Origin: Paguma larvata | Lineage: Eukaryota > Chordata > Mammalia > Carnivora > Viverridae | Direction of reading: 5' to 3' | Assembly (NCBI GenBank): GCA_030068075.1 | Contig: CM057841.1 | Coordinates: 51,501,030 to 51,565,029 of the forward strand | DNA: 64,000 bases | Translations under genes and position numbers: made by a program | The notes under the pieces: generated by a model | The model's input: the letters and a program-made list of their open reading frames with translations, nothing else | Told to the model about the DNA's origin: nothing | Databases searched by the model: none | In this document: piece after piece, positions 44,617 through 56,060 of the stretch | Numbering within the stretch: position 1 is the stretch's first letter | How the letters are laid out: every line of letters begins with the position of its first letter

Positions 44617-45016
44617 ATTCCCCTCCCTGCCATTGGTAAGTGGAGCAAAACTTGAGACTTGTATGAACTTGAATTCCTCTGTAATCAGTTCCCTGTCATG
44701 AGTCTCACCGTCGTCAGCCTGATTCACCATGAGAGCTGAGCATGGCTGCTTCTGCTCAGGGGTGGCTGTCCTCAGGGCCTGCTGTGTGCCCTCCCCGTTG
44801 CTCTTGGGATAGTTTTGCACTTGGAAGAGTTGAGGAGCACGACCCAAAGCCATGTGGAGCCAGAATTTCCCTCCAGTTCTAGCGTATTCCCACACTGTGG
44901 CCTCCTAGCCCACCATTTCCTAGGATGGTTGGCTGGTTACGTGAGTGGAAGGGAGGATGGAAAGAAAGATTGTTCAGCCCTTGAGAAGTTTCCCCAAAGG
45001 GGCTAGGTAGAAATCA
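44617..45016. other. Unique sequence, nothing recognised
   Basis: No gene or repeat recognised. Confidence 0.4.
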
Positions 45017-45074
45017 ATGAAGAGAATAAGCAGCTTGCCGATTTTATGAAGAGAATAAGCAGCTTGCTGATTTT
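45017..45074 (+). repeat. 29-bp tandem duplication (two copies)
   Basis: Copies at 45017-45045 and 45046-45074 differ at one base (atgaagagaataagcagctt then gc[c/t]gatttt). Directly adjacent to an L1 tail. Confidence 0.95.
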
Positions 45075-45098
45075 ATGATTTTGTTTCTTGGGTCTTAG

Positions 45099-45455
45099 AT
45101 TTTTTTTTTTCAATTACAAAAGAAATGGGTGCTTATTTGAGCTGTTTTTTTTTTAAATTATAGATCTGTATAAAAGGGGACTTAAACTCCCAGCTTCTAG
45201 TCTCTACTTCTCCCTTCAACCCTGCCTCCTGCCCTGGTAAGCGCAGTTACTAGCTGGTATTTTCTTGCACGCCTTCGTTCATGTTCACATGTGTCATACA
45301 CATGGCGAAGAGTGTATTCTTTTTCTCCAAATTAAGTGGATGCATACTTCACCAGCCCTGGATAATAGTACGCAAGGCCTACCTTCCAGCCAGTAAGTAC
45401 AGTTGCAGTGTATTCTTTTTAATAGCTGCGTAATATTCCATCACCTAGCCCAGCA
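45099..45455 (-). mobile_element. Ancient L1 3' end, minus strand
   Basis: Begins with a T-run (45100-45110), the A-tail of a minus-strand element. It continues 'gcgcagttactagctggtat' and ends 'taatagctgcgtaatattcc', the antisense of L1 ORF2 3' sequence. Confidence 0.65.
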
Positions 45456-45839
45456 GGTTGCGGTCAGCTAAAAGGACATGTGTCCACATGGAAGTAAGAG
45501 CCTCTTTCATAATTCCTTGATTTTGATGCAGGAGTTGCCTTAATACATATCTCAGACATGACTTTGTGCTGCAAGGCATATCATAGGTGGAAATTTTTGT
45601 CACAGGTGGGCCTAATTATCCTTGATTAATGTACTGGAAAACGTGATAGAACAGAGACTCGGGAAGGGACGCTGAAGAAGATTTGGATCATATGTTATTC
45701 CCAGCCCTGTAAGCAGCCGCTGTGCACACAGCAGGCGCTCCGATTTGACTCGGCCGATGCTTAACACAATGAGTTATGAGACAGGGAGAAATCGAGACTT
45801 GAGCCACCGATTTAACAAACTGGTGACTCGGAGCTCAGC
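45456..45839. other. Unique sequence, nothing recognised
   Basis: No gene or repeat recognised. Confidence 0.4.
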
Positions 45840-46080
45840 ACTCGGGCGTTGCCGTCCTCATCAAAGGCTATATCTTTATCTAAAATTTATTAGCCAGCTT
45901 CAAACCTGTTTGCCAGCTCACTAATGGAAGCCTTTTGAATCAATTTGCTCCTATAATTTAAACAGCATTTCAATGTATATTGTCGGAGCAGAAAGGAGTG
46001 GAAGCTCCTAGCCAGTAGAATTAATTATTTATTATCCTTTTCATAAATACTCTCCTAGACCAACCTAACTGAAAAAATGC
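45840..46080. promoter_or_regulatory. Candidate conserved non-coding element, AT-rich
   Basis: Repeat-free, with ctatatctttatctaaaatt, tttgaatcaatttgctccta, gcatttcaatgtatattgtc and agaattaattatttattatc. It directly precedes the alternating purine-pyrimidine block. Regulatory role inferred. Confidence 0.35.
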
Positions 46081-46094
46081 TTAGGCTGTTTAAA

Positions 46095-46145
46095 GTGCAC
46101 GCGCGTGCGTGCGCGCGCGCGCGCGCGCACACACACACACACACG
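46095..46145 (+). repeat. 51-bp alternating purine-pyrimidine (Z-DNA-prone) block
   Basis: Strict R/Y alternation from gtgcac through a (GC)-rich core near 46111-46128 into (AC)n up to 46144. Pure (CG)n cores are the strongest known Z-DNA formers and are rare because CpG decays. The CpGs kept here suggest recent origin or low methylation. Confidence 0.95.
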
Positions 46146-47429
46146 GTATTTTCCGATGGCTAATTTGAAAAATGTCACCGTATTAGTTTTCATTTACGTC
46201 TGTCAGGAAACATTTATATCTACACGTAAGAATTTTTTTTCTCCTTTCACCAGATTTTTTTTTTTTTTGCAGAGTATGCATTTAATTCAAATTTACAAAT
46301 TGGTTTCTGTTTTAAACTAAAGGCACTTTTTCAGCAGAAAAGATGTGTATGATGTCACAGATCTAACTTTTAATCTCAGCGGCATGAGCCTTGGAACAGC
46401 CAACTGCCTTTTCATGGGCACTTTTTCGAAAATATAAATCTCCTTGATTAGTTCAGAGGAGGGGTCTTAACATTAAGCTAGTGCAAGCTTTGGTGCTTTC
46501 CTTCCGTTTGTAGCTTTTGGGGGACGGAGTTCCTCTGGTCTCTCTTGACTTTGCACATCTTGGGGGCCGTAGTGACAGCTTTCATTGTGGACTGTCTTTT
46601 CAAGGAATTCTGTGGGGCAAAGAACATGGGAAGATAGAGTGTTTTCTATGCGGGCGGAGGGGAGGTTTGTTTGCTATCCAGTGTAGGGAAGATAACGTCT
46701 TCCTCCAGGACTAAGTTGAGGTTGATTTGTTTGATAAAGATTTGGATTCCTCCTCTCGCTCTTCCTCTGCCCATGACCCACACGCATTAAGGGCACAGAA
46801 TCCACCTGGGCTGTTCTGCATCAGCCGTGGGGACCGGGGGGCAGAGGTGACTGGAGCTGATGCAGAAACGGACTTCGTGCTGTTAGCAGTGTTGTGAGCA
46901 ACAACTGCTTTGTACCTGACCCTGGAGTCCTGTGTCTTCCCCTGGCTCGCACAGCGCTTGGCAGCTGGCTCTTCAGATTACACCTAGGGTGAAATCTTAC
47001 ACTTTCCGCAGTGTGAAAATTACCTAATCGATAACAGAGATTATAAAGAGCTAGGCACGAACGAGCTGTGGGCTGCTTGCTAAATCTAGCTCGCAAGCCT
47101 GCTTTTCCAGACCCATAGAAATATAAAAAACAGAAATATAAAAGCAAAGGCTATGGGACAGAGACCACGTATGTTTCCATAGATGAAAGTATTTGCTAAA
47201 GTATTTACTGGGCTGTTCCAGGCAAAACGTGCTAAGCCCTGATACGGAGAAAGCTCTAAGTACAGTATTGGATACATCGTAGGCACAACAGTAGTAACAG
47301 CAAACACTGAAATACTGTGATAATGTGTACTGGACGTACACTTGTGTCCTTCCCCCTCAGCGCCGTCCCGGGTGGTGCACACTACCATTTCCTTCATGCC
47401 CGAGAGCCCAAGAGTGCCTTTATTATGAT
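46146..47429. other. 1.3 kb unique sequence, no gene seen
   Basis: AT-rich first part with T-runs at 46229-46236 and 46255-46268. Minus-strand frames of up to 138 codons (47086-47502) have no domain and run into MIR DNA. Confidence 0.45.
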
Positions 47430-47520
47430 CAGAAATAAAAGGAGGCACCGAGAGACTGATTGACTTACCCAAGGTCACACAGCTGGTAAGTGAATGCAAC
47501 ATTCATTTGGACATTTGGCA
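47430..47520 (-). repeat. MIR fragment, minus strand
   Basis: ggaggcaccgagagactgat, tgacttacccaaggtcacac and agctggtaagtgaatgcaac match the reverse MIR core well. Confidence 0.75.
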
Positions 47521-47589
47521 AGACTTTAGGACCTAGGCTCTGAAGTCTATGTTTTTAACACTAGCTGCCTCGCTATGGTGGATACTCAA

Positions 47590-47790
47590 ATCTTTGAGTT
47601 CTTACTCTGCACCTGTTAGGTGCCTTCCTGTATTCTTTTTAGCCGTCCTCTCTGGGTGTCCCTTTTGCAGATGAAGACATGAAAGCTTTTGTGAGTGGGA
47701 AGCCTTACCCAAAGTTGTGTCACCGTAAGTATTGGTCCTGAGTCTCCCATCCCAAGTCCGTCTGGCCCCAAAGCTGATATTCTTTTCACA
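47590..47790 (-). repeat. MIR element, minus strand
   Basis: cacctgttaggtgccttcct, ttgcagatgaagacatgaaa, cttacccaaagttgtgtcac and tcccaagtccgtctggcccc follow the reverse MIR from 3' to 5'. Confidence 0.7.
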
Positions 47791-48065
47791 GCTTCTTCTA
47801 TGGCAAATGCAGCCATTATTTTGGCCCATTTTCAAAGTGACGAACTGTGATATTTTACAGCTTTCTTAAGTCAATACTTCATATTGGTTATAAATCACTT
47901 CCTCTACGTTGATGGGCCTGTGTATTTTTTGGACATTTGTCTGGTCTTTAGATACTTGGGCCCCTTTAAGGGTGATGTATCTTCTAAAATGGAACATAAA
48001 AGGGAAGCAAAGAGGAATCTTAAAGTGGCCCATATTCCTCGATCCATCATGAAAGAGCCAGAAAT
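47791..48065. other. Unique sequence, nothing recognised
   Basis: No gene or repeat recognised. Confidence 0.4.
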
Positions 48066-48076
48066 GAAAAGGTAGA

Positions 48077-48323
48077 TGGGGCACGTGTGTGGCTCAGTAG
48101 ATTAAGCATCTGACTTCGGCTCAGGTCATGATCTCACGTTTCATGGGTTCGAGCCCTGCGTCGGGCTCTGTGCTGACAGCTCAGAGCCGGGAGCCTGCTT
48201 TGGATTGTGTCTTTCTCTCTCTCTGCCCCTCCCCTGCTCATGATCTCTCTCCCTTCCTCCCTCTCCCTTCTTCTCTCTCGCACGTGCGCATGTGTGCTCA
48301 GAAATAAACATTTAAAAGAAAAA
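48077..48323 (+). mobile_element. CAN-SINE (cat type) with long CT-rich part, plus strand
   Basis: TSD gaaaaggtaga (48066-48076 and 48324-48334), perfect over 11 bases. B box gttcgagccc and the cat-type body are intact. The CT-rich segment is longer than usual and includes a cacgtgcgcatgtgtg alternating patch. Confidence 0.95.
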
Positions 48324-48334
48324 GAAAAGGTAGA

Positions 48335-49319
48335 ATAGTTTTTCCTTGGAAACATAAGCAGATTCACTGTGCATTTCTTTGTTTTTGTGTGGGTGGAACA
48401 GTTGGCCCGAGAGACCCCATCATCTTACAGTCCTCCCACTCTTGAGCGGTTTCCACTTGTTTGTTGTTTGTTTAATCTGGGATAATCCAATATCAAATGA
48501 AGATTCTTATGTTATTTCATAGAACTCTGGAAGTCCGCCGGTATTAAGCCCGTTACTTTAAATCCCATTTTCCAGGTAACTGAGAATAGGCCCATGGATG
48601 CTATTCTGTGTCCTTTTGAGTCATATTTAAAAAAAAAATACTTTTGATGATTTTATGTATTATCCCATCCACAGATGGCCTTCTCATCCACCTGACTTTG
48701 AAATCTGCTTTATCTTGGGAATTTTGCTTAGGTTGAAAGAACGAGAGCATGTATCTTGTCAGAGGAAATCACAAGCCCATGTAAACTCATTCTTGCTTCC
48801 AGAGTCTTGTTCCTCGAAAGCACAATGTGCTGAAGTCTCACGTTGTCGTGTTCTAGAAGCACGCCCATATTTATCACCCCCTGGGCTGCTTTAGCATTTG
48901 AATGTTCCTGGAAGTCTCGATAGATCCTGGGAGCCAATCCTGAGAATTTTACAGCTTTTAGTTCTTCAAAAATCTAGATGTAGGCAGAGAGCCCATGTAG
49001 TAATTCGATTAAGTGTCCCTTTTTTCCTGTTTTCTTGATGGGAGCTCAGGGTCTCTTGGCCCTAGTGAGGAGGAGGTTGGGATGAGTGATTGTCTCTCAT
49101 CCTCACATTTACATTTGCTTCTTGGTCATTATGGAACGTAGTCTTCCTAGCAGTGAAAACCATTTCTGCCAAGTTAGTCGTGGGGGGACTGGTCAAGCAA
49201 TTTGTGAGCACGTGGTCCTAAGAGGTTGGGGAATTTTGTTATGCTACCTTTCCTGTCAGGCTTTATTTTTTTTAGGGATTACATGATAAACCTTGTGTAC
49301 ATCCATGTCAGGCAGAGTG
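48335..49319. other. 1 kb unique sequence, no gene seen
   Basis: No repeat family or exon recognised. Confidence 0.45.
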
Positions 49320-49410
49320 AGTTCTCATCTCAGCCAGGGGACCGTGGATAAGTCGGTCAAACTTTTGGAGCCACAGGTAGCTTATTTGTAAACGGAGGGT
49401 TTTCCGATTT
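49320..49410 (+). repeat. Possible MIR fragment, plus strand
   Basis: gaccgtggataagtcggtca, agcttatttgtaaacggagg loosely match the MIR core. Weak. Confidence 0.4.
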
Positions 49411-49939
49411 GTTTATTTCTACGTGACACTTTACCCCTAAACTTTGAAGCTTAAAGTAACAACCATTTTCGTTTGTCCGGTGATTTTTGTGAATTAGGAA
49501 GTCAGCCATGGCCCAGCTGGGTGAGTCTTTCTATTCCTTGTGGCATTGACCGAGGTTCCTCGGTGGCACTCTGTTGGTGGATGAGTTTCTGGCATTCAGC
49601 TGGTCCGGGGTTGTCACTCATATGCATGGCACCTGGCTGGGGGCGATCAGGATGCTGGGGATCACCTGAGACTCTTGCCCAGCACGCCTACACATAGCTT
49701 TCCCACATGGCAGTCTCAGCGGAAGCAGATTTCTTATGTGGTGACTGAGGGCTTCCAGAGAAAATGTTCTAAAGGACAGGGTATAGAAGCTGGCAGTTTC
49801 TTAAGGGCTGGGCCTAGAGACTGGCATGATACTACTCTTGTGGTCATAGCAGCCACAGAGCCCACACTGATTCAAGGGGAACAGATACATACCCACTTTC
49901 TGAGGTAGCAGTGTCAAAGAATTTGCGGCCATTTTTAAT
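49411..49939. other. Unique sequence, nothing recognised
   Basis: No gene or repeat recognised. Confidence 0.4.
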
Positions 49940-50055
49940 CTGCCACCGTGAATAATAGTAGCACCTACCTTATCGCCTGCAGAATAAATCCAGACTTTCC
50001 GAAGATTGAATGAGATGGTCCTGTCAAGCACCAGCCACCTTACATGGGTGATGAG
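49940..50055 (+). repeat. MIR 3' fragment, plus strand
   Basis: gaataatagtagcacctacc, ttatcgcctgcagaataaat and 'aagcaccagccaccttacat' follow the MIR 3' half. Confidence 0.55.
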
Positions 50056-51419
50056 AAATTTCCAGGACATTATAGTTCTTCCTTAGGGCAATTACAGTAA
50101 TAATGCCACGATACAATAAGGGTTATCTGGTTTTCCTCACGGCACTCTGTGCCCATTTTTTGCAGTTAGAAAGGTTGAGCCAGTGAGAAATGGACGGCAT
50201 GAGTTAGTTTTGCCTTCCACCTCCACAAGGCGATGTCGTCAGCAGCAGGTACGGTGAAGAGTTGAGTGTTTGTCATCAGGGCTCCAGCTCACATTCAGAG
50301 GCACCCCAGTAGCTGGTCTTGGACTACAGGTGTTTTCTCCTTGGTCATCTGTTGCATCCATTCCCCCCACCCCCCCACGCATCTCCCCTCTAATTCTGGG
50401 CATTGTGTCTCCCTTTTGTCATTGACAGAATGTTTGAACAGTCTCTCCCCCTCTCAGGATCCCTTCTGAAATTCATGCCTCTCGTGCTGCCCTTTGCCTT
50501 CCTGTAGTAGACATCCGGTCTCATCCACGCGAAGAAAACCATTAATAAGTTGTACTTGGGTAGCAGTCGAGTCCACACTTGGTGGCTTCTAAGTCTTCCC
50601 TGACTTGGTCTCAGCCAGCTTCTCCCACTTAATTCTCCATACAGCTGCACCTGCTAAGATTCTCCCAAGTGACCAGTGTTGAGGGGCAGTGTGGGAAGTC
50701 AAATTAACTCACTTGGTTCCTTGGCCGGCTCTGCCCAGAAGTGTGTTTCCATGTGAACCTGACCCCCACTGGACTGGACTGCAGCACGTATTCAGAGAAC
50801 TCATTCATTCAAGAAACCACAGAAGCCATAGAAGGAGTTTAGAGCTGAACTGTGAAATGATCGCACCTGCCTTGCAGGCGTCCATTCTGGTAGCTGTGTG
50901 AGAAACGAGGGTGGAGAGGCCTGCTGGGAGACGCGTCAGGTCGCCCAGGCCAGAGTTGTCTGAACAAACGCGGTGGCAGTGAGTACAGCGTGGAGGAGAT
51001 GGTTTTGAGAGGTGGAAGGAGGTGAAGTCAGCACGAAATGGTCAACACCTGTGGGGCGGGGATAGGGGGAGAGACGAGGCCCGTGGAGAAGGAAGGGTGA
51101 AGGCTAGTCTGCCGTGGACCGTGGGGTCCATGGCGGAGCCATCCGTGGTGTGGGATGTAGGAGGAGTGGATGGGAGCAGGGGGAACACCGTGGCCGTGTA
51201 GGGTTCAAGGCTCCCGTGGGGCCTCCACGTGGACGTGATCCATTAGCATCTAGATTTAGATCTGGCTGTCCGGGCTGTGGATGGGATGGACTTTGCCGTG
51301 GCCTCATTGTATTGGCTGATTTGGCCTGGAGAACCCCGCTTTTGACGGAGGTGACCTGCTTGCCTTGAAAATGGCTGATTTTCAAATTACAAACAAACAC
51401 ATTCCTAATACCCTAACAG
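50056..51419. other. 1.4 kb unique or very old sequence, no gene seen
   Basis: 50950-51330 has G/A-rich text (gtggcagtgagtacagcgtg, gagaggtggaaggaggtgaa) that resembles an old interspersed repeat, but I cannot name it. Opposing frames of 98 and 84 codons at 51104-51400 have no domain. Confidence 0.4.
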
Positions 51420-51745
51420 ACTCTCCTGTTGTACCCTGTGTTTCTGCTGAACTGGAGTCACCTCCTGGTCTCCCTGAGTATTTTCATGCTTCCGTTCCTT
51501 CTGCCGGGAAGGCACGCCCCACTTTTACCGTCTCCACCCCCCACCCTCCTCTCTCTTGATGTCTAATTCCTACCCATGCTTTGAAACCCCTTGTGTTGTA
51601 TAATTGTATTATATTATTTTCTGAACTCGTCTTGATTCCCCTACTGGTTTGTTAAATTCCCTTGAAGTCAGAGTTCATGCTGTCTTTCCCTCTTTTTGCA
51701 AATTTCATAACTTAGTTATATATCATTTAGTAGCTCATATAGTAC
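51420..51745 (+). repeat. L2 LINE 3' region, plus strand
   Basis: gttccttctgccgggaaggc, tctaattcctacccatgctt, then 'cccttgaagtcagagttcat' and 'agtagctcatatagtacata' follow the L2 3' region in order. Decayed. Confidence 0.55.
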
Positions 51746-52473
51746 ATAGTTCGTCTTTTCCTTGAGCTGTACCTTTTCTGCGCCCCTGTGCCTGTAGGAT
51801 TTTGGCAAAAGCAAATTCTTTCCATCAGGTGTTCTGTGTTACTGATCAGAATAAGGGTGTTGAGTCCTTGTGCCTCAGAGACAAGGGGTTGATTACTTTC
51901 TGGCTTAGCCCTGTGCTTTGGCTTCAGGCTCTGTGTCCTTTCTGGGGTCTTAGACTCAGGATTTTAACTACGAAGCCAACTGTCAGCCTGATGGCTTCTC
52001 TTCTTGTTTCACCCGCCCGTCACTGCTTTCCTTCCCTGAGTCAGGACCAGGTGGACCTGGCCCCACTTTGGCGATTGTCTTTGGGGAAGACAAAGTTACA
52101 GAAACTCGTTTTCCTTCCGTGCCTGCTGGATTCCCAAGCAGCCCTCCACAGAAGTACACCGGGTCCCTACCGGCTGCAGTGATGAAAAGTAACATTCTCA
52201 ACAGTAGTCCGACAGTTCTTCCCCTTTTTTGGTCCGTTTTTGGTTGTATTAATTTCCCGTGCTTCTGGTTCATTAGTTGCAAGTCACCATGTGAATCAGT
52301 CCAGTTTGGCAGGCGGTGAGCCCCCCGCCCGCTACAGCAGGCTGCTGCCTAGGTGTGGCTGACACGGCATTCCCTGTGGAGCCCGTAGCATTAAGAGAAG
52401 ATAGGACTGTAGATCTAAAATGTGGCTGAATCCAGCCTGTAAATGTCTTTTCTTTGGCTCCCATGCTTCCTTT
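51746..52473. other. Unique sequence, no gene seen
   Basis: A 126-codon plus frame (51802-52182) is opposed by a 99-codon minus frame. No domain or repeat recognised. Confidence 0.4.
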
Positions 52474-52700
52474 TTATTTTTAAATTTTTATATTAAACAT
52501 TTATTTATTTTTAAAAGAGAGAAAGAACACGAGTTGGGGAGGGGCAGAGAGAGAGAGAGAGAGGGAGACTCAGAATTTAAAGCAGTCTCCAGGTTCTGAG
52601 CTATCAGCACAGAGCCCAACACGGGGCTCGAACCCACAAACCGTGAGATCATGACCTGAGCTGAAGTTGGACGCTTAACCGACTGAGCCACCAGGCGGCC
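52474..52700 (-). mobile_element. CAN-SINE (cat type), minus strand
   Basis: Body 'aagcagtctccaggttctga', reverse 'gtgagatcatgacctgagct' and head ccaccaggcggcc (mutated). T/A-rich tail from about 52474. No clear TSD. Confidence 0.93.
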
Positions 52701-53449
52701 ATCTTGTTTGAAAGAGAGAGCGTTGACTCAAAACCTCGATTCTCGGTTTCTCCTCCCAGTCTTGGAACCCTGGCCCCACATTTTGCCGAGCGGCCCTGGG
52801 TTTACCTGGCACAGCGGCTGTCATAGTTGGATGGACAGAGGGTGTACGCTTCAGGTCAGCTCACTCCCGCCCAGCCCTGGGATGTCACACCTGACCTTCC
52901 TTCCTCGTCGACATTACCCGCTGGTCCACAGTCATCTCCTGCAACCTCTGGCTTCCCTGGGGAAGTGTGCCGAGTGCTTTGGCGGAGTGGAGGATGGCCT
53001 CTTGAGCCACACTGGAAGTCACAGAGACTAAACCGCATCTCTAGGGATGAGTGACTTAGGCAGGTGGAGAGAGCGGTGAGGGAATCACCCCAGGCAAAAG
53101 CAGGGGGTTAAAAACAAAACAGCACGCTGTGCTCTGAGTAGGGTTCATGTTAAGCACATACTTTATTGTCCCTTCTTTGGCTTGGAAGGTGGAAGAATAG
53201 GGCTCAGAGGGGTCAACACAATTGCCCTGATCGATTCATTTTGGAATCTTCCTTACGGCGATTGTCCCTCAGTACAACACTTCCAGCCCCAGAAAAATCC
53301 AGCGGAAAAGACATTCACCCCAGCAGGTTTGTCCATCAGAGGCCCTTCAGCGGGTGTGGGAGGTTATGGACGCAATATCAGTATACCCCATCGCGTGAGT
53401 GATAATGAGTAGCCCCAGGTGGGAACCCCCTTTCTTTGAGTCAGATCCC
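52701..53449. other. Unique sequence, nothing recognised
   Basis: Overlapping short frames on both strands without domains. No repeat family recognised. Confidence 0.4.
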
Positions 53450-53545
53450 CACCAACGCTAAGACTTTGGGGCAGTTTAATTCTTTCATCCCAGACTCAGT
53501 CTCCCAATCTGTCAAATGGAGTAAGACCGAGAGAGATTGAGAACT
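53450..53545 (+). repeat. MIR fragment, plus strand
   Basis: gactttggggcagtttaatt, cagactcagtctcccaatct and gtcaaatggagtaagaccga match the MIR core. Confidence 0.65.
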
Positions 53546-53789
53546 CATCCATGCTGAGAGGGCACTGCTAGAGAGTGCCATTGATGGTGCTACTAATGAC
53601 AACAGAAATGACAAGTGCCACTTAATCACGTGTGCCGTGTGTCCCTTGTGACTCCTAGGGAAGATGGACAAATCAGGCTTTTCCAGTCTCCCGATATTTA
53701 GCTGTGTCTACAGCAGCCCACTGCTTTCCAGTTCTCTGACCTCAGATCCTCCTGGAAGCAGGTTGGTCATGAACTATCAGTAATCAAAG

Positions 53790-53985
53790 GAGCCCGGGCC
53801 CTGCCACTGCGCGTGGGGTCACGGTCACAGTAGCGCAAGTCGAGTGTGCGCGGCCGTGGCCTCGGCGGTGGCGCGCTGCAGTCACCACCTCCAGATGATG
53901 CGTAGACCCCAGCGGATGGGAGGTCCCGCCACTGTCCCACACCCTGACTTGGCAGCGTGCACGGGGCGGGGGCGAGGATATTTAC
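53790..53985. promoter_or_regulatory. Small CpG cluster
   Basis: About 20 CpGs in about 200 bases by eye count, densest at gtgtgcgcggccgtggcctc and ggcggtggcgcgctgc, in otherwise CpG-poor DNA. A GC box (cacggggcggggg) sits at its right edge. No first exon is recognisable. It may be an enhancer, unannotated promoter or chance. Confidence 0.42.
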
Positions 53986-54551
53986 CATCGGAAAGTTAGG
54001 GAGGCTTTTATGAACTGGACCATCGCTCTCCTCGGTCCCCATTTTTCCTCGCGTCTCTGAACTCTCATTAATTTTTCACAGGCTTGTGATGGATAGTTTT
54101 TATTTATTCACGTCTGAGGTTCTGTTGTGTGAAAAGGACTCATTTTCTAACATTACATATTCATGGCTTGGGATAGATGGGATAAGGAACTTATTATTAA
54201 TGTGTCACTGTGGGAAACTTACTCCGGTTCATTTGCGAACCTTGTTAAATTTGGTGTGGTCAGCAGACACGGTGAAGTTTCGGATGCGTTCCCTCAGTGG
54301 AGGGCAAAGAGTGGTTTTGCTATTGCTTCCCCCTCGATTGGGTGAAATGAGTTTAAATCTTACTTAAATAGTTGGAGATACTGACTTGAAGGCAGAAAAG
54401 AACATAAAAGTAAGGTGTGGGGGACAGTACGGACGAAGTAGAAACAGAAGCTCCTGTCTTCTTACTGGGTAGCCTCGTTTCCCAGGCTTTCTGTGGCTCT
54501 CCTCCCAGGTGCACAGGAGGGGTGGACTTCTTCCTACAGGCAAAATCTTGA
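53986..54551. other. Unique sequence, nothing recognised
   Basis: AT-moderate. 54064-54350 has two overlapping short frames on the plus strand; neither has a domain. Confidence 0.4.
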
Positions 54552-54564
54552 CCCCCCCCCCCCC
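54552..54564 (+). repeat. 13-base C run
   Basis: Homopolymer inside the longest (217-codon) minus-strand frame of the window. That frame depends on the exact length of this error-prone run. Confidence 0.85.
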
Positions 54565-54784
54565 AATTTCTAGCATCTCTCCTTGGGGCAGGTTGCAGAT
54601 TCCTCCAGCCATTCAGTCCTCCTGACCTCTGCTCCGGGTTCTGGGGAGGTCTCCACTCCGAGCTCCTCCTGACAACACAGAATTCCTGGCCCTGGACAAA
54701 TCGAGGGAATGTTAACATCGCATCTTGTAAATCCGAGCCGGGTGGGGGGAAGGGAGGGCCCAGTAGGGAACCTGGCCCAATCTG

Positions 54785-54972
54785 CTTCGGTGCGCGCTTA
54801 CAGAGGAGGAGACATATGTTGCGCTCAGTTCTCTGCAGAGACGCGCTCTGCTCCCTGGTAGGGGCGGGGTGTAGATTTTGCGGCTTTTGTGGGGGCGGCT
54901 GCGTGTGGGCCAGTCGGGTCCAGCAGCGACACGGCCAGTGGTCACCGCCCCTCAACAGACTCCTCCTCGCCC
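54785..54972. promoter_or_regulatory. CpG-enriched, GC-box-bearing block
   Basis: About 15 CpGs plus two Sp1-like GC boxes (ggtaggggcggggtg, gtgggggcggctgc). It lies 0.8 kb from the 53790 cluster. No start codon context or splice-flanked exon identified. Confidence 0.38.
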
Positions 54973-55159
54973 AAAGAAAAGCAGGATAAATGTGTGAGAA
55001 GGACACATTTTGAAATCTGGAAATTCTCCAAATCAGGCGTCAGACTTGAAGAGTGTCCAAAACATTAAGAATGATGTGGTACCTCCTTGGCCACATGTCA
55101 TGGGCATTTATAAGCATAGAATTTGTTACTGATAACCTTGTCCTCTACAGAGGTGTAAA
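54973..55159. other. Unique sequence, nothing recognised
   Basis: No gene or repeat recognised. Confidence 0.4.
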
Positions 55160-56060
55160 AAAAAAATAAGCGACATTCTTTGGATAATCAAAGTAATTAG
55201 CTTACAAAGTTGTTGGTGGGGTGCCCCCGGCATGAGGAGGGGACAAAGGAAAGAAATACGCCTTAAAAGGCATCCTTGGACGATGTTTCTATAATGCAAA
55301 CCATTTGTTTCTCGCCGGGACTCCATTGGCGGTGCGCTGGTATTACATTGCCATTTATATTGGAAAGGCAGACAGCGCGAAAACTGTAGTCTATTAAGAG
55401 TTTGTGAGTGTGTGCATGTGTATACAGTGAAATAATATCTAGTGTAATGTGAAGTGACAGTCAAAATTACAGCTTTTCTCTCGCCGCAAGGGCACTTCTT
55501 TGCCAAGTATAGTAATATTGTTGTAGCAGTGTTCAAGGGTTGTCAGCAGTTCTGGCTTACTCTGCAGAGAGTCGTAATAGTGTGTGGAAGGAAGGAGCTT
55601 CCTGTCAGGGGAAATACTATAATTTTGATATATATTTGTTGGTGCCAAACTGCAATTAAATAGGAGGTGTTGGAAGAAGGTTTTATTTAACCAGCTTGAA
55701 TTTGTTAATTAATTAGCAAAAACGTATATTTGGAATGTTTCAAGGAGCGGCTGCGCGTGTTCACAAAACTTGATGCCACAAAATTGTTTTCGTGTTTGTC
55801 TGTCTCTTGAGAGAAAACAAAATATCCCCTCCCCCCGAACAGCGCAGAATAAAATGTTTTCAACCAACAAAGGAAGCGAAAAGTAAGACCCCTTGAATAA
55901 TCTTACCCCTTACATCTTCTTTTGGGGGCGTTTCTTAGCCCGTTAATGTTTGGAGTTCTCCCTTGGTGATTCAACAGACGGATAATATCTGGGGCCGCAT
56001 CTATTACGTGATTTAACTTGTATCTTGATGAGTCTGTGATTACATTGGAGGACTTTTCAG
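55160..56060. promoter_or_regulatory. Candidate conserved non-coding element, 0.9 kb AT-rich
   Basis: Long repeat-free stretch with ataatcaaagtaattagctt, aatttgttaattaattagca (TTAATTAATTAG at 55705-55716), gtgatttaacttgtatcttg, and intact CpGs. Absence of SINEs and microsatellites over 900 bases and clustered TAAT motifs are the reasons for the call. No conservation data. Confidence 0.35.

Noticed and set aside
54353..55006. Longest open frame (217 codons, minus) as a gene
   Set aside because: GC-rich DNA with few stops, Pro/Ser/Arg-rich composition, no domain, and it passes through a 13-base C run whose length is uncertain. A second frame overlaps it.
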